A DNA stretch of 64,000 nucleotides from Hofstenia miamia (lineage: Eukaryota > Xenacoelomorpha > Acoela > Hofsteniidae): NCBI GenBank assembly GCA_900660155.1, contig CABFPE010000338.1:682167-746166 (forward strand), given 5' to 3'. Each line of letters opens with the position of its first letter. Positions within the stretch are counted from its first letter, which is position 1. A program made the translations under genes and the position numbers. This document shows positions 12,171 through 22,679 of this stretch, piece by piece. Below the pieces are notes generated by a model. That model made no database searches, was not told the origin of the DNA, and saw nothing but the letters and a program-made list of their open reading frames with translations.

Positions 12171-12233
12171 CATGCCAATCTCATTACTGAGCGAAAGGAA
12201 ACTTGGAAATCGCTAGTTAAAGATGAACTTCAA
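12171..12233 (+). CDS. Host gene exon 5: end of I-BAR-like domain
   Basis: A strong acceptor (TTTACTGTTTCTTTAG) and donor CAA/GTATGT. 63 bases, 21 codons, phase 0 to 0: HANLITERKETWKSLVKDEL then Q. The Trp in KETWKSL corresponds to the conserved Trp of KLPLWQQAC near the end of the IRSp53 IMD. The intron that follows is 15.2 kb and holds the Polinton-type fossil. Confidence 0.72.
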
Positions 12234-12248
12234 GTATGTAAACAATTT

Positions 12249-12251
<3 letters not shown>

Positions 12252-12281
<30 letters not shown>
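12252..12281. repeat. TA microsatellite
   Basis: About 30 bases of alternating TA shortly after exon 12171-12233. Confidence 0.9.
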
Positions 12282-12284
<3 letters not shown>

Positions 12285-12499
12285 CCTTGCCTATCCATAA
12301 AAGAAATTTTTTACCTGTTCCTGCCCATGCCCGATAATCAACTTTTGTTTGGTGCTACTAAGCTGATTAAAAATTTCAGTGAACTTTGTAACGCAACTTA
12401 CGCTTATTATATGCAAAATCCTTAAACATTTATTTCAAATTGATAGTTTTATGAGAAAAAAACATTTTCTCAAATAGTCATAATGGCGAATGGAAAGCC

Positions 12500-12660
12500 T
12501 GAGTAGTATGAAGAGACTCGTATTTCGTGTCACTTTTTTCTGATTTGTCGAGAGGTGGCTTGTAGCCCGTGTCACTTTTTTCTGATTGGTCGAGAGGGTT
12601 GGCCTTTGACCTGAGACGCCGTGGATGTTGCCGATGGTGTTGTACTGACGTCATGGAAGT
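12500..12660 (-). promoter_or_regulatory. CRE/CCAAT cassette copy 1
   Basis: Read on the minus strand: TGACGTCA (12646-12653), a CCTTTGACCTGAG-related block (its complement AGGTCAAAGG on this strand), then CTCGACCAATCAGAAAAAAG (CCAAT at 12585-12589) and a second, mutated CCAAT block. Palindromic CRE (CREB/ATF) and CCAAT (NF-Y) sites together are typical of promoters. The same module recurs at 13560-13690, 14030-14160 and 21310-21430. Confidence 0.6.
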
Positions 12661-12702
12661 CATGTACTTTTACTAGTTTTTGTGTTATGTGATCTAATTT
12701 AG

Positions 12703-12808
12703 TATTACTTTCCCACATTAACTTACTTTACATGTATTACTTTCCCACATTAACTTACTTTACATGTATTACTTTCCCACATTAACTTACTTTACATGTA
12801 TTACTTTC
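12703..12808. repeat. 32-bp tandem repeat, about 3.3 copies
   Basis: The unit TATTACTTTCCCACATTAAC plus 12 more bases repeats with period 32 up to an N at 12809, so the array may be collapsed in the assembly. A related CCCACATTAACTTACTTT repeat lies at 14264-14320, in each case just inside a CRE/CCAAT cassette. Confidence 0.9.
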
Positions 12809-13554
12809 NGGTGTAATGTCTCCTACGGTGTATAATTTTATTGTATATTTGAAATGTATGTATATTATTAATAAATAACTTTGCATTTATGATATTTAGC
12901 TAGTGAATTTGGTTTTATACATAACCCTTTCCAAAAATATAGGTTGTTTTTATTATGTATTGTGCATTTAAGTATAGCGAATATGCGATCTCTTTGTTTA
13001 ATTTCCATGTTTAATATTTTCCACATGTATTAACGAATTAGTTTTAAATATAGTTTGTTTGCTTAGAAACGAAAATATTGTTTACGTAAATGAAAATGTA
13101 TTTCTGAAAACAAAATATACGATAAAACATGTTAACAATGAATTGTTTATCAAAATGTGTGCATCTGACAAAGTGTTGTAAAATTAGCCAACAATAGAAA
13201 ATCGCAAATGTGATGTAATATGTTATAACATGATATATATTAACAAAATGCAATGTATGCAAACAATTGTGATATTAACAAAGTGAAATTAGTCATACCA
13301 AAACAGTGTAAAAATGAGCCCTAACATGAATAATCATAAAATCAATTAAAAGTATCATGAATCACTAATTGAAATCCATTAGTAGACATACTTAAAAATA
13401 TCAAGTATGTGACGTCACTGAAAACCCATTAGTGGAGCTGTCAAAAAGCACTTTGCGAGCTGTGTAATTCAATTAGTGAGCTGTCAATCAATATTTGTTA
13501 AGTAGTTGAGTCAGCACTTAAACCCTGCCTCCAATATTCATCATCTATCACGTG

Positions 13555-13690
13555 ATATGTGACGTCATAAGCTCTCGACCAATCAGAGGCGTTTTTGCGT
13601 GTTCTCCACCGTTTTATGTATACTACTCCAATCATAAAAAAGTTAGACCTCCTACGACCCCCCTTGACCAATCAGAAAAAAGTGACACTT
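13555..13690 (+). promoter_or_regulatory. CRE/CCAAT cassette copy 2
   Basis: On the + strand: a CACGTG E-box (13551-13556), TGACGTCA at 13560-13567, and CCAAT boxes at 13579, 13628 and 13668, with GTATACTACT between. Copies 1 and 2 face each other, with the CRE on the inner side of each. Another TGACGTCA lies at 13410-13417. Confidence 0.6.
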
Positions 13691-14006
13691 CCTTTGAGTC
13701 CCCTCTATTACTATTACAATAAGAGTGGTCTAGATTGCCACACACCTCAGCAGTGTCAAGTAGGTTGTATTTATTTAGTAGGTGTTTAGTTAGATAGTAA
13801 TACCGAGTAACAGTTAGGTTAGTCTGGTTTCTAGCGCCTCTGACATTAGAATCTTTATAGTAACAGTAGAAATCGTCAAGGCAGATTACTGAATGCACTT
13901 GCAGCTTATGTATTGCCTCAGATATAAGATTTACTGTGCACTTATACGATTCTTTTCCAAGGTAATAATTAGCAATAATGGTTTTGGTCTTCATAATCAT
14001 ATGCAA
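13632..14006 (-). CDS. Hypothetical 124-residue open frame
   Basis: Minus-strand frame starting MHMIMKTKTIIANYYLGKES and containing EAIHKLQVHSVICLDDFYCY. I do not recognise the protein. A TATATAG word lies just upstream on the coding strand (14011-14017), preceded by two CCAAT boxes and a CRE (cassette copy 3), so the frame has a promoter-like upstream region. Its 3' part overlaps cassette copy 2 antisense, which argues for a chance frame or a short-lived transcript. No homology evidence is available. Confidence 0.2.
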   Translation of the reverse strand: MHMIMKTKTIIANYYLGKESYKCTVNLISEAIHKLQVHSVICLDDFYCYYKDSNVRGARNQTNLTVTRYYYLTKHLLNKYNLLDTAEVCGNLDHSYCNSNRGDSKEVSLFSDWSRGVVGGLTFL

Positions 14007-14029
14007 GTACTATATATTGGGTCGTAGGA

Positions 14030-14160
14030 GGTGTCACTTTTTTCTGATTGGTCGAGAGGTGGGTAGAAGTCTGTTCCACTTTTTTCTGATTGGTCGAGAG
14101 GGGTGGCCTTTGACCTGAGGCGTCGTGGATATTGGCGGGGGGTGTTTTACTGACGTCATG
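14030..14160 (-). promoter_or_regulatory. CRE/CCAAT cassette copy 3
   Basis: TGACGTCA at 14151-14158, then on the minus strand two CTCGACCAATCAGAAAAAAG blocks (CCAAT at 14089-14093 and 14047-14051) and a TATATA word at 14011. This is the best-preserved copy of the module and the left-hand partner of copy 4. Confidence 0.65.
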
Positions 14161-14320
14161 GATGTAATTTTACTAGTTTTTGTGTTATTTATGTGGCCTA
14201 ATTTAGTTTGCATTTTTTTACTTTTTAGTTTATAATTTCCCACATAATTACATTTTTTAATGTCCCACATTAACTTACTTTGCATTTTTTACTATCCCAC
14301 ATTAACTTACTTTGCATTTT

Positions 14321-14505
14321 TCCAAGTAAAAATAATTTACATACTTGTTTAAAAAGTGGAATCGAGGAATATTTCCAAGTAAAAATAATTTACATAATTG
14401 TTTAAAAAGTGGAATCGAAAAATATTTCCAGGTAAAAATAATTTACATACTTGTTTAAAAAGTGGAATCGAAAAATATTTCCAAGTAAAAATAAATATAA
14501 ATACA
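14321..14505. repeat. 53-bp tandem repeat, about 3.4 copies
   Basis: The TCCAAGTAAAAATAATTTAC block starts at 14321, 14374, 14427 and 14480, a constant period of 53, with GTTTAAAAAGTGGAATCGA inside each unit. Few differences between units, so a recent expansion. Confidence 0.92.
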
Positions 14506-15339
14506 TGCTTCCACAGACGCATACTCTCGCCATACAGAGAAAACGAACATTTATAAAAAATAAATTTATTTACAAAGAAAATATGGAAAACACTACTAAA
14601 TGATAAAGTTCATATAGCGAATTTCATCTACAGTTGAATGATAATATTCGTCATGACTTCATTGTTGGATGAGAATGGTGGAGAAAACATCCACAAGAAT
14701 ACTCCAAGATAGAAGTTCTTCTAATAATGTTAGTTGACAATGCTAAAACATTCAATTAGTACAATAAAAACAAAAATTGCGATATATAGATTAATTATCA
14801 TACTTTTGCATGAGCCATACAGCATAGGTTTTTAGTAGGAGCAACATTTTTCTTCTTTAAAGTATGAATCTAAACAGATATAAATATACATATTACAAAA
14901 TTGTTTATACCATTTTTGACATAGCAAAGACTTGAATTAGCTTGTATGTCGTTACATAAAGGAACCTAAATTTCTTCTCCAAAATTTTTCCATGTTTGTG
15001 ACTTACATCTCTTTTCCAAAGTTTTTTACTTTTGTGACTTACTTGAACAGTTGCATACCAGCTATTTTTGAAGATATATATGATCATTATAAGCAAAGTG
15101 TAGAATAAATTACATTTTTTGTCTTGTTTTAAATTTGCTTTCTCCTTCTGTAGTTCAGGATGTGTAACAAACAACATCTGATATCTTTATTGTTAGTACC
15201 ACTGAAAAAGAGGTGCTTTCCACAAACATATTTTCTGATGAACAATGTATGGAGGAGGGATGGAATGAACTTCGTAAAATTGTTAAAACTTCATTTGCAA
15301 AAACATCGTCAACTAATAATTTCACAACCCCATCAAGAC

Positions 15340-15667
15340 TATTTGATGGGTAATTCGGCTGCTTCCGTTTTTTGCAATGAAGAATTTGAACTCACTTCAC
15401 ATAAAGTAATTGATCATTGTCATTATACTGGGAAAAGTAGGTGTTACCCATAACAATTGCAACATATTGCACTGTAACCTTCAATATACGCCAGTTTTTG
15501 CATACAATTCTAGCAAATATGACATGATTCTGCTGATAAAGTCTCTTAGACTAAAGGAAAATGAAAGTTTAAAATGTATACCATGCACTTCTGAAAACTT
15601 CATATCATTGAATCTTATGGTCTCAACGTATAACTACAAGGATAAAAATGGTACAACTAATGATTAA
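15340..15667 (+). pseudogene. Polinton-type DNA polymerase B, N-terminal part (fossil)
   Basis: The segment KVIDHCHYTGK followed by NNCN, then FAYNSSKYDMILLIKSL, is the zinc-binding and exonuclease-side signature of Polinton-type protein-primed DNA polymerases (family pattern: DHCHxTGxxRGAAHxxCN, then HNLKGYDxHLI). Broken; a part only. Confidence 0.7.
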
Positions 15668-16303
15668 AATATTCAAAAATTTATTAATATAAACACATTT
15701 TTTTCCACCTTATATGTTAACAAATAATTGAATGGAATTTTCAAATACATTCTACAATTTATAGATGTCAATTGCTTACATTTCAAGATGTTTATCTAAT
15801 AATGAACATTAAACTTGATAAAAAATTTCATGAAAAATAATGTACTGGTGAAAAACATTAAATAAAAACATAAAAATTAATTACTAATCAATATATCATG
15901 AATACATAATAAAACTCACTGAATTTAAATCAGAAAATGTCTGTGATATAAGAAGTCTAGTAATTTTGTGATAACATTTTGTTTACATGCTGTCTACAAA
16001 CAAGTGACCTTTACATCCTCTCAAAAATAGCTGGTATGCAAATATACCAAGGAATTTTCTTGTGTGTACAATCTCTCTACAGACAAAGCGTAATTTTTTA
16101 TCTATTGTTCAACTGTCGAATGTATCTATTCATAGAGTTTGATATATACCAAACATGAAATCACTTTACAATTAAATAAAACACTTTCAAATCATATAAA
16201 ACTAGAATTTTTCACAATTTGAATTATTACTATCGTAAATTTGTTATTAATACAAAACATTTTAACAAATAACTTATTTTACATTTTGAAAAATTGTTTA
16301 TAC

Positions 16304-16700
16304 TTAAATTTCATCAGTGTCTTTGATATTAAGAGTTAAATAAATACTGCTAGTATCATTGAAATGAATGAACTCACCATTCAATGCATGGAAGCTAATT
16401 GTAATTCTATCGATGAATGGCTTTGAAGTTGGTTTATAAATTATATGAGTTTTTTCATAATTGATGAATGGCTGATCATTTACACTATATACTGTGAGTA
16501 AGGGTATTTGATCCAATAACAGGATGCTACCACTCTGATAATGTTGACAAGTAACTATATCAGTATAAATTAAAATATTATGCAGTCCATTTAAAATATC
16601 AAAACTATATTTAGCAGTGTTCAAACCATTGACTATTTGATAAGGATGATCAAAACCCAAAATTTCATCTACCTGATTTAATTCAAATTCATAAGGCGTT
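16304..16700 (-). pseudogene. Polinton capsid-type protein, C-terminal part (fossil)
   Basis: The minus-strand frame contains LHNILIYTDIVTCQHYQSGS, then IIYKPTSKPFIDRITISF and FIHFNDTSSIYLTLNI. The succession of a Y(C/T)DIV strand, a P-rich turn and a final F..G/D..I.LTL strand is the pattern of the minor-capsid-like protein of Polintons. It lies downstream of the polymerase part on the same strand. A fragment of the usual length. Confidence 0.55.
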
Positions 16701-17599
16701 TCATTTTTTATGACTACTCTTCCACTTGTGATTTCAAAATCCTATTTCAGTACTGTTGTTGATAAAACATACAAAATAATTTCATTACCAATATTGTGAT
16801 GACTTGAACAACTTGGAGGTTTTTTTCAATCCTGGATTAGAGGCATATAGCAGACTTTTAATCTAAACAAATTATTAATTGCAATATATAGATTAATTAT
16901 CATAATTAGCATGAGGCGACTTAAACTTGGAGACATTTTCAATCAATGGAATGATAGCAAACAAAGCTAAACACTTTTATTAATTTATCACATGAATAAA
17001 ACATACATACATATGTTGCAGTGGACTTAAACATTGAGGCATTTTTCAACAATAAACACAAGTTTATGGATGATGGCAGACAGAGCTAAATATTTTTAAT
17101 AATGAATTTATGCATTAAAACACACATACATTTTTTTGTAGTGGAATTTTCACATGGAGACATGTTTTTTTTCTTTTGACAAAATGATGGAGCATTGCAA
17201 ATGATGGTAGATAGACAGAGCTAAAAAATTTATTAATGGATTTATACATTCAAAATATACATATGCTTTGTAGTGGTGGTCTTTTGTGTAAATTTATAGA
17301 TAATTGGATGGAAGCACACATTGTATGGAATGATGAAAAATATTTACAACAACAATAACATCTAAGCAAGTAAAACATTATTAAAAGTAAATTGACCAAT
17401 TCCATATACCATATACAAAACTTCAAATCAATTACAGAGACAGAGTTGGATAACAGAGGCAATATTCATTATCATGTGTCTAAACAATAATTATTAAAAC
17501 ACACACAAAATAATTTTCATATACCTAAACAAGGTCTTTTGCTGCTGCTTCTAGACAGTTCATTTATAGAGGCATCTTCTTGATTAGCATGTTTAATTG

Positions 17600-18294
17600 G
17601 TGATTGAGGAATATCTAAATGAAAAATTAGTAAGAATACATGTAAATGTAATCTATACCTTTATGAGCATATGGCAAACTTTGGTAATGATCCACCAGAT
17701 ATCTCTTATCATCATAGGGTGTTAGTGCTACTTTATTCATCCTCTTGATAGAGATATCATGGTTGTGACTGTGAATCATTACCATCTCATGTCGTAGAAT
17801 TTCTTCACCATCCAAAATTCATTTGAAGACATTGAAATTCATGGTCTTTTTCACATTACCTGTAATTCCCTTTGCACTAGATTTAAGGTCAACACCCCCA
17901 CTATTTGCACATATATATTGGACAGAATACATTTTTGTTTTTTAAAGTCATTCTTGGCAGCTTTTCTTTTCATTGTGCTTAAATCAATGTAGGGCTTTAA
18001 AAATTGTGATTGCTGGAACTGCAATGCTTTGTGGAATTTTGTCACTTATAGACCCTGTGCAATATAAAATTTGAGAACCTCATAATGTACTACGTATTCT
18101 TTTTTATCAAAAAAGGTCTGCATTAATTTTGGCACTTTTCCCATCTTTAAATTTAACTTGGTTTTTATATGTTTCTGGTATGGTGACAGCAATTCATCAT
18201 CCACACACATTTTATGTGGTGCCAATGGATAATCAGAGTGTTCTCCATGCAGACTTGTATTTTCCACCTCTATTTTTTTCCTCATATCACTTGG
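17600..18294 (-). pseudogene. Polinton-type DNA polymerase B, palm and C-terminal parts (fossil)
   Basis: Parts on the minus strand: HSDYPLAPHKMCVDDELLSP (18285-18046 frame), QSQFLKPYIDLSTMKRKAAK with NDFKKQ (18045-17851 frame), and ALTPYDDKRYLVDHYQSLPY (17815-17627 frame). These match the palm region (LKPYIELNTELRKxAKNDFEK) and the C-terminal APYDDKRW motif of protein-primed family B polymerases. The copy runs into the N gap and is broken in several places. Confidence 0.8.
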
Positions 18295-19294
18295 NNNNNN
18301 NNNNNNNNNNNNNNNNNNNNNNNNNNNNNNNNNNNNNNNNNNNNNNNNNNNNNNNNNNNNNNNNNNNNNNNNNNNNNNNNNNNNNNNNNNNNNNNNNNNN
18401 NNNNNNNNNNNNNNNNNNNNNNNNNNNNNNNNNNNNNNNNNNNNNNNNNNNNNNNNNNNNNNNNNNNNNNNNNNNNNNNNNNNNNNNNNNNNNNNNNNNN
18501 NNNNNNNNNNNNNNNNNNNNNNNNNNNNNNNNNNNNNNNNNNNNNNNNNNNNNNNNNNNNNNNNNNNNNNNNNNNNNNNNNNNNNNNNNNNNNNNNNNNN
18601 NNNNNNNNNNNNNNNNNNNNNNNNNNNNNNNNNNNNNNNNNNNNNNNNNNNNNNNNNNNNNNNNNNNNNNNNNNNNNNNNNNNNNNNNNNNNNNNNNNNN
18701 NNNNNNNNNNNNNNNNNNNNNNNNNNNNNNNNNNNNNNNNNNNNNNNNNNNNNNNNNNNNNNNNNNNNNNNNNNNNNNNNNNNNNNNNNNNNNNNNNNNN
18801 NNNNNNNNNNNNNNNNNNNNNNNNNNNNNNNNNNNNNNNNNNNNNNNNNNNNNNNNNNNNNNNNNNNNNNNNNNNNNNNNNNNNNNNNNNNNNNNNNNNN
18901 NNNNNNNNNNNNNNNNNNNNNNNNNNNNNNNNNNNNNNNNNNNNNNNNNNNNNNNNNNNNNNNNNNNNNNNNNNNNNNNNNNNNNNNNNNNNNNNNNNNN
19001 NNNNNNNNNNNNNNNNNNNNNNNNNNNNNNNNNNNNNNNNNNNNNNNNNNNNNNNNNNNNNNNNNNNNNNNNNNNNNNNNNNNNNNNNNNNNNNNNNNNN
19101 NNNNNNNNNNNNNNNNNNNNNNNNNNNNNNNNNNNNNNNNNNNNNNNNNNNNNNNNNNNNNNNNNNNNNNNNNNNNNNNNNNNNNNNNNNNNNNNNNNNN
19201 NNNNNNNNNNNNNNNNNNNNNNNNNNNNNNNNNNNNNNNNNNNNNNNNNNNNNNNNNNNNNNNNNNNNNNNNNNNNNNNNNNNNNNNNNNNNNN
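18295..19294. other. Scaffold gap of exactly 1000 N
   Basis: The round size suggests a placeholder of unknown true length. It cuts the Polinton-type fossil. Confidence 0.99.
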
Positions 19295-19799
19295 TTAATA
19301 CCTAATGTACAAAATGTAGTTTAAATCATTTAACGATTGCTGTTGTATTTTTATAATCTCATAGGTAATTACAAGTATATATTAATTAAAGTTTTATGTA
19401 CTATATGTATGCTTAAATTTATTTTATATAGCTTTGATGTTCATCTTCAATTTAAAAATTTTGCTTCTTTTCATGCAAACTGTTTACAACTATGTGTTTT
19501 GTAATCCAATCAATTTAATCATTTTTGCATTAATGTAGTTTTTTATGAAAAAGTGTTAGTTTTTTTGTAAATATAAATGTTTTGCGAGTTTCATGACAAC
19601 TAATTGATTCGTTTTTGAGATGGCATTATGTATTCATTTGTGATTATCAAAATTTACAAATTGACTGAAGAAAAATTTGAATGTTAACACTTTCTCAATA
19701 ATTATAAAATTTTTATTTTAAAATTCATAAACTATTAAACAACTGCAAGTACTTTAACAATAATTGATTTGTAGAATGTCTTCAAATTTATATTTCAAT

Positions 19800-20147
19800 T
19801 AAATATCCCAAAGGCAAATAATTTTTTCATGAAAATTAAATATTCCCAAAGGCAAGTAATTTTGTTTGAAAAGACAAAAAAATCACCAAGAGGAAAATTA
19901 AATGTTCCCAAAGGCAAGTAATTTTGTTCAAAAGGACAAAAAAAATCACCAAAAGGAAAATTAAATGTTCCCAAAGGCAAGTAATTTTGTTGGAAAGGAC
20001 AAAAAAAATCACCAAAAGGAAAATTAAATGTTCCCAAAGGCAAGTAATTTTGTTTGAAAGGACAAAAAAAATCACTAAAAGGAATTTGTCTACTTTCTGA
20101 CAACAAAAAAAAATCACTAAAAGGAATTTGTCTACTTTCTGACAACT
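19800..20147. repeat. 63-bp tandem repeat followed by a 42-bp tandem repeat
   Basis: CCCAAAGGCAAGTAATTTTG recurs at 19845, 19907, 19970 and 20033 (period 62-63), after a partial unit at 19807. A second array (ATCACTAAAAGGAATTTGTC) recurs at 20071 and 20113 (period 42). Both periods are essentially multiples of three, so the array is open in more than one frame, which produces long but probably spurious open frames on the minus strand. Confidence 0.9.
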
Positions 20148-20270
20148 ATCAAAGCAATAACTCAATACATAGTTTTACAACACATTTGGAAAGACCAATC
20201 TATAATGCATCTCATGTGGCTTTGCTAAATATCAACTTTCCCATAAGATTCAATAATATATGAGATAAAT
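20130..20270 (+). pseudogene. Possible Polinton-associated structural protein fragment (fossil)
   Basis: The reading SIHSFTTHLERPIYNASHVA then LLNINFP resembles the N-terminal NTxSxFTTxLPxPIxLxGxWEVALxEIxYP pattern of a protein common in invertebrate Polintons. Short and broken; recognised by pattern only. Confidence 0.4.
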
Positions 20271-20397
20271 TGTGGAGTTTTATTGATGCAAATGGAAATA
20301 AACATGATATTTATGTGAAGGGCGCAACTAATGTATTTCTCGAATGCAGCTTTGATAGCATTTTATAAATCAAACAAAATTGTTATTTAAAATATTT

Positions 20398-20672
20398 GTA
20401 TAAAGAGGAAAACCCATGTAAAAGTCTATAAATGTGTAAAAAGTGAGAAACCATATAAAGTGGAAAAAAATGTATAAAGAGGAAAACCCATGTAAAAGTT
20501 TATAAGTGTGTAAAAAGTGGCAAACCATATAAAGTGGAAAAAAATGTATAAAGAGGAAAACCCATGTAAAAGTCTATAAATGTGTAAAAAGTGATAAACC
20601 ATATAAAGTGAAAAAAATGCATAAAGTAGAAAACCAATGTAAAAGTCTATAAATGTGTAAAAAGTGATAAAT
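20398..20672. repeat. 74-bp tandem repeat, about 3.7 copies
   Basis: GTATAAAGAGGAAAACCCAT recurs at 20398, 20472 and 20546 with a diverged unit at 20619 (period 74, then 73). Each unit seems built from four related words of about 18 bases (TGTAAAAAGTG, TATAAAGTGG and similar), so this is a higher-order repeat. Confidence 0.9.
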
Positions 20673-21309
20673 GCGTCAAATCATCAAAAATAATTACTGT
20701 TCTTAACATAATTTTCAGATATCACATTTTTCATTGAAAAATTCAACCTGATTCATTTGGAGAATTATTTCTAATCTATAGATTTTTACCTATTTGCAAT
20801 GTAGGAACTTAAATTTTTTATATTAAACATTAATGTTTATGAAATGTATTAATTTATCAAAAATAAAAACCAGTACATGTAGAAAAAGAGTGAAAGCACA
20901 ACTATACATTCTCTATTTACTAAACTGCAGTACAATACGTTTTGTAATAGCACTGTCCCCCATATCATCATTGCGAAAAAGTTTTTTATTGATCAAAAAC
21001 TTGTATTTATCACCCAATGCACTGACGTAGCATTTAGGCAGAAAATAATAAACACCATTNGACGTTTTTGCTTGTGGGGAGCCTTGCGTTTTTCTTTTAC
21101 AGGCGCAGGCGGTGCGATCATCATCTCTTGTGTTAATGGATTATAGTTGGAGGCTGGTGGTGGAGTTGTACATAGCTCGTCAAACAGATTGCCAAGCGAC
21201 CAGATACTAATGTTTCAACAGACATAAGAATTTGCGTAGAATAAAAATAATAATTTTATCTGATAATTTGGGTGAATATATAGACTGACTTGTTTAATCA
21301 GTCAACACA

Positions 21310-21430
21310 CTATGACGTCAGTACAATACCACCGGCAATATCCACGGCATCTCAGGTCAAAGGCCACCCCTCTCGACCAATCAGAAAAAAGTGTAAAGAA
21401 ATGGACCCCATCTTTCGACCAATCAGAAAA
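21310..21430 (+). promoter_or_regulatory. CRE/CCAAT cassette copy 4
   Basis: TGACGTCA at 21313-21320, the AGGTCAAAGGCCACC block, and CTCGACCAATCAGAAAAAAG with CCAAT at 21377-21381 and 21419-21423. It is the inverted partner of copy 3 and shares most bases with it, including GATATTG/CAATATCCACG next to the CRE. Confidence 0.65.
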
Positions 21431-21499
21431 AATTGTAACAAAATGGACTCGGCTATAACTACTAGCTTGCTTTACCCCGCCTGTACCAGATGAAAAAAA

Positions 21500-22679
21500 T
21501 ACAACTGTGTACCCGCGGCTAGTAAACGTACCCTTTCATCCCAAAAATATATAAAAGTTAATGTGCAAATATTCACTGATCCCTTTTGCGATTTTGTTAT
21601 GCATGTACATTTCTATTCCTGAACTAATAGCAATCACTTATTAATTAACAGCTTAAATGATTTATTAGCAGCAAATAGCGTATCTGAATAATTTGCGAAT
21701 TTTAAATCATTTTAAGATGAATGCAATTTAAGTTGGCATTTAACCATTTCAATTTTCAATTAGAATAAATGTAAATTAAATGTCATTTCATTAGCAATTC
21801 ATTACGTAAGTTATGGAAATTGGAAATACATATGGAAATTAACATTGTATATTTACACTCTGGAAATCATTTATGCGGTCTCAGAATAGCAATTGAATTA
21901 TATTTTGTTAAAATTTTCAAGATGAAAGAAATTTATTTAGCTGATTTATGTCCTAAGTTAAAATAAAACATGAAATATTTGAAGAGATTCACCCAAGAAA
22001 TGCATATATTTAGCTTAAGATGATGGTCTTATCTTCAACTTTGGAATTTTCAATTTCTAGCACCTGCAAAATACAAGATAAATAACTTACAAAATTGCAA
22101 TATAGTTATATTAACAAATGAAGAAATAATGAGTTTGGAAATAAATAAGAACGGGTTACTAAAAAGGAAATTTATAGCTATTATTTGCTGCAGCAAAGAT
22201 TAAAATAGTATTAGAGAGGATGGAGGCAGATATAAATAGGTTAAGGTATGCCGGTACAAAGGAAGTACGAAAGAAAGTGATCAGAAGAACGAATATTAAC
22301 TGAGATAGAAAATTCACAAGGAGTGTATGTGGAAGTGGGAATTTTGAGAAGAGGATGTAAAGGTTAGTTATTTATTGGTCATTCGGTTGTGGGAATTTTT
22401 AAGAGAATTAATGCAAATGTAGCATGGAAACATCAGGAATAAGATAGCTTCGGGTTTACTCGGGTACCAAACGTCACTCTCGAATATGTACAAAATAATA
22501 AATACATTATGCAAATTATCTAATCCAATACACAGCGTAGTGCTTAATGACCTCTACGAGGCAAAAGACACTATCAGTGGCGTAAAAAAATAGTTTGGGC
22601 CGAGTAACTTGTACTTTAAAATGGGCCTTAATTTTCCCCGAGTGATTCTACATTACAGCATGAACTTTTCGTTTGCTGC
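21500..22679. other. Intron sequence, no gene recognised
   Basis: AT-rich. CAGTGGCGT at 22575 resembles a hAT-type terminus, but no partner end was found. Confidence 0.5.

Larger units (their letters stand above)
14020..21490. mobile_element. Polinton/Maverick-type fossil
   Basis: The region is bracketed by inverted copies of a CRE/CCAAT-bearing block (14030-14160 and 21310-21430, CRE inward on both), which I take as the remains of long terminal inverted repeats. Inside are parts of a protein-primed family B DNA polymerase (15340-15660 on +, 17600-18294 on -), a capsid-type protein part (about 16304-16700 on -), and a fragment resembling a Polinton-associated structural protein (about 20130-20270 on +). 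A 1000-N gap interrupts it. At 7.5 kb it is far shorter than whole Polintons (15-20 kb). It is clearly broken, with many breaks and probable rearrangement because the polymerase parts lie on both strands. Divergence suggests an old insertion. Confidence 0.65.

Noticed and set aside
12703-14505. CRISPR-like arrays
   Set aside because: Units are directly adjacent tandem repeats with no unique spacers, in a eukaryotic setting.
18129-19305. Long + strand open frames of 363-389 codons
   Set aside because: Almost entirely made of the 1000-N gap.
19795-20165. Minus-strand open frames of 109-116 codons with repeated LPLGTFNFPFGDFF-type text
   Set aside because: They are by-products of the 63-bp tandem array whose period is a multiple of three; more than one frame is open over the same bases.
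20398-20672. Zinc-finger-like linker text (KPYK, YKC) in the 74-bp repeat
   Set aside because: Cys/His spacing of C2H2 fingers is absent and no frame stays open; explained by the repeat words.
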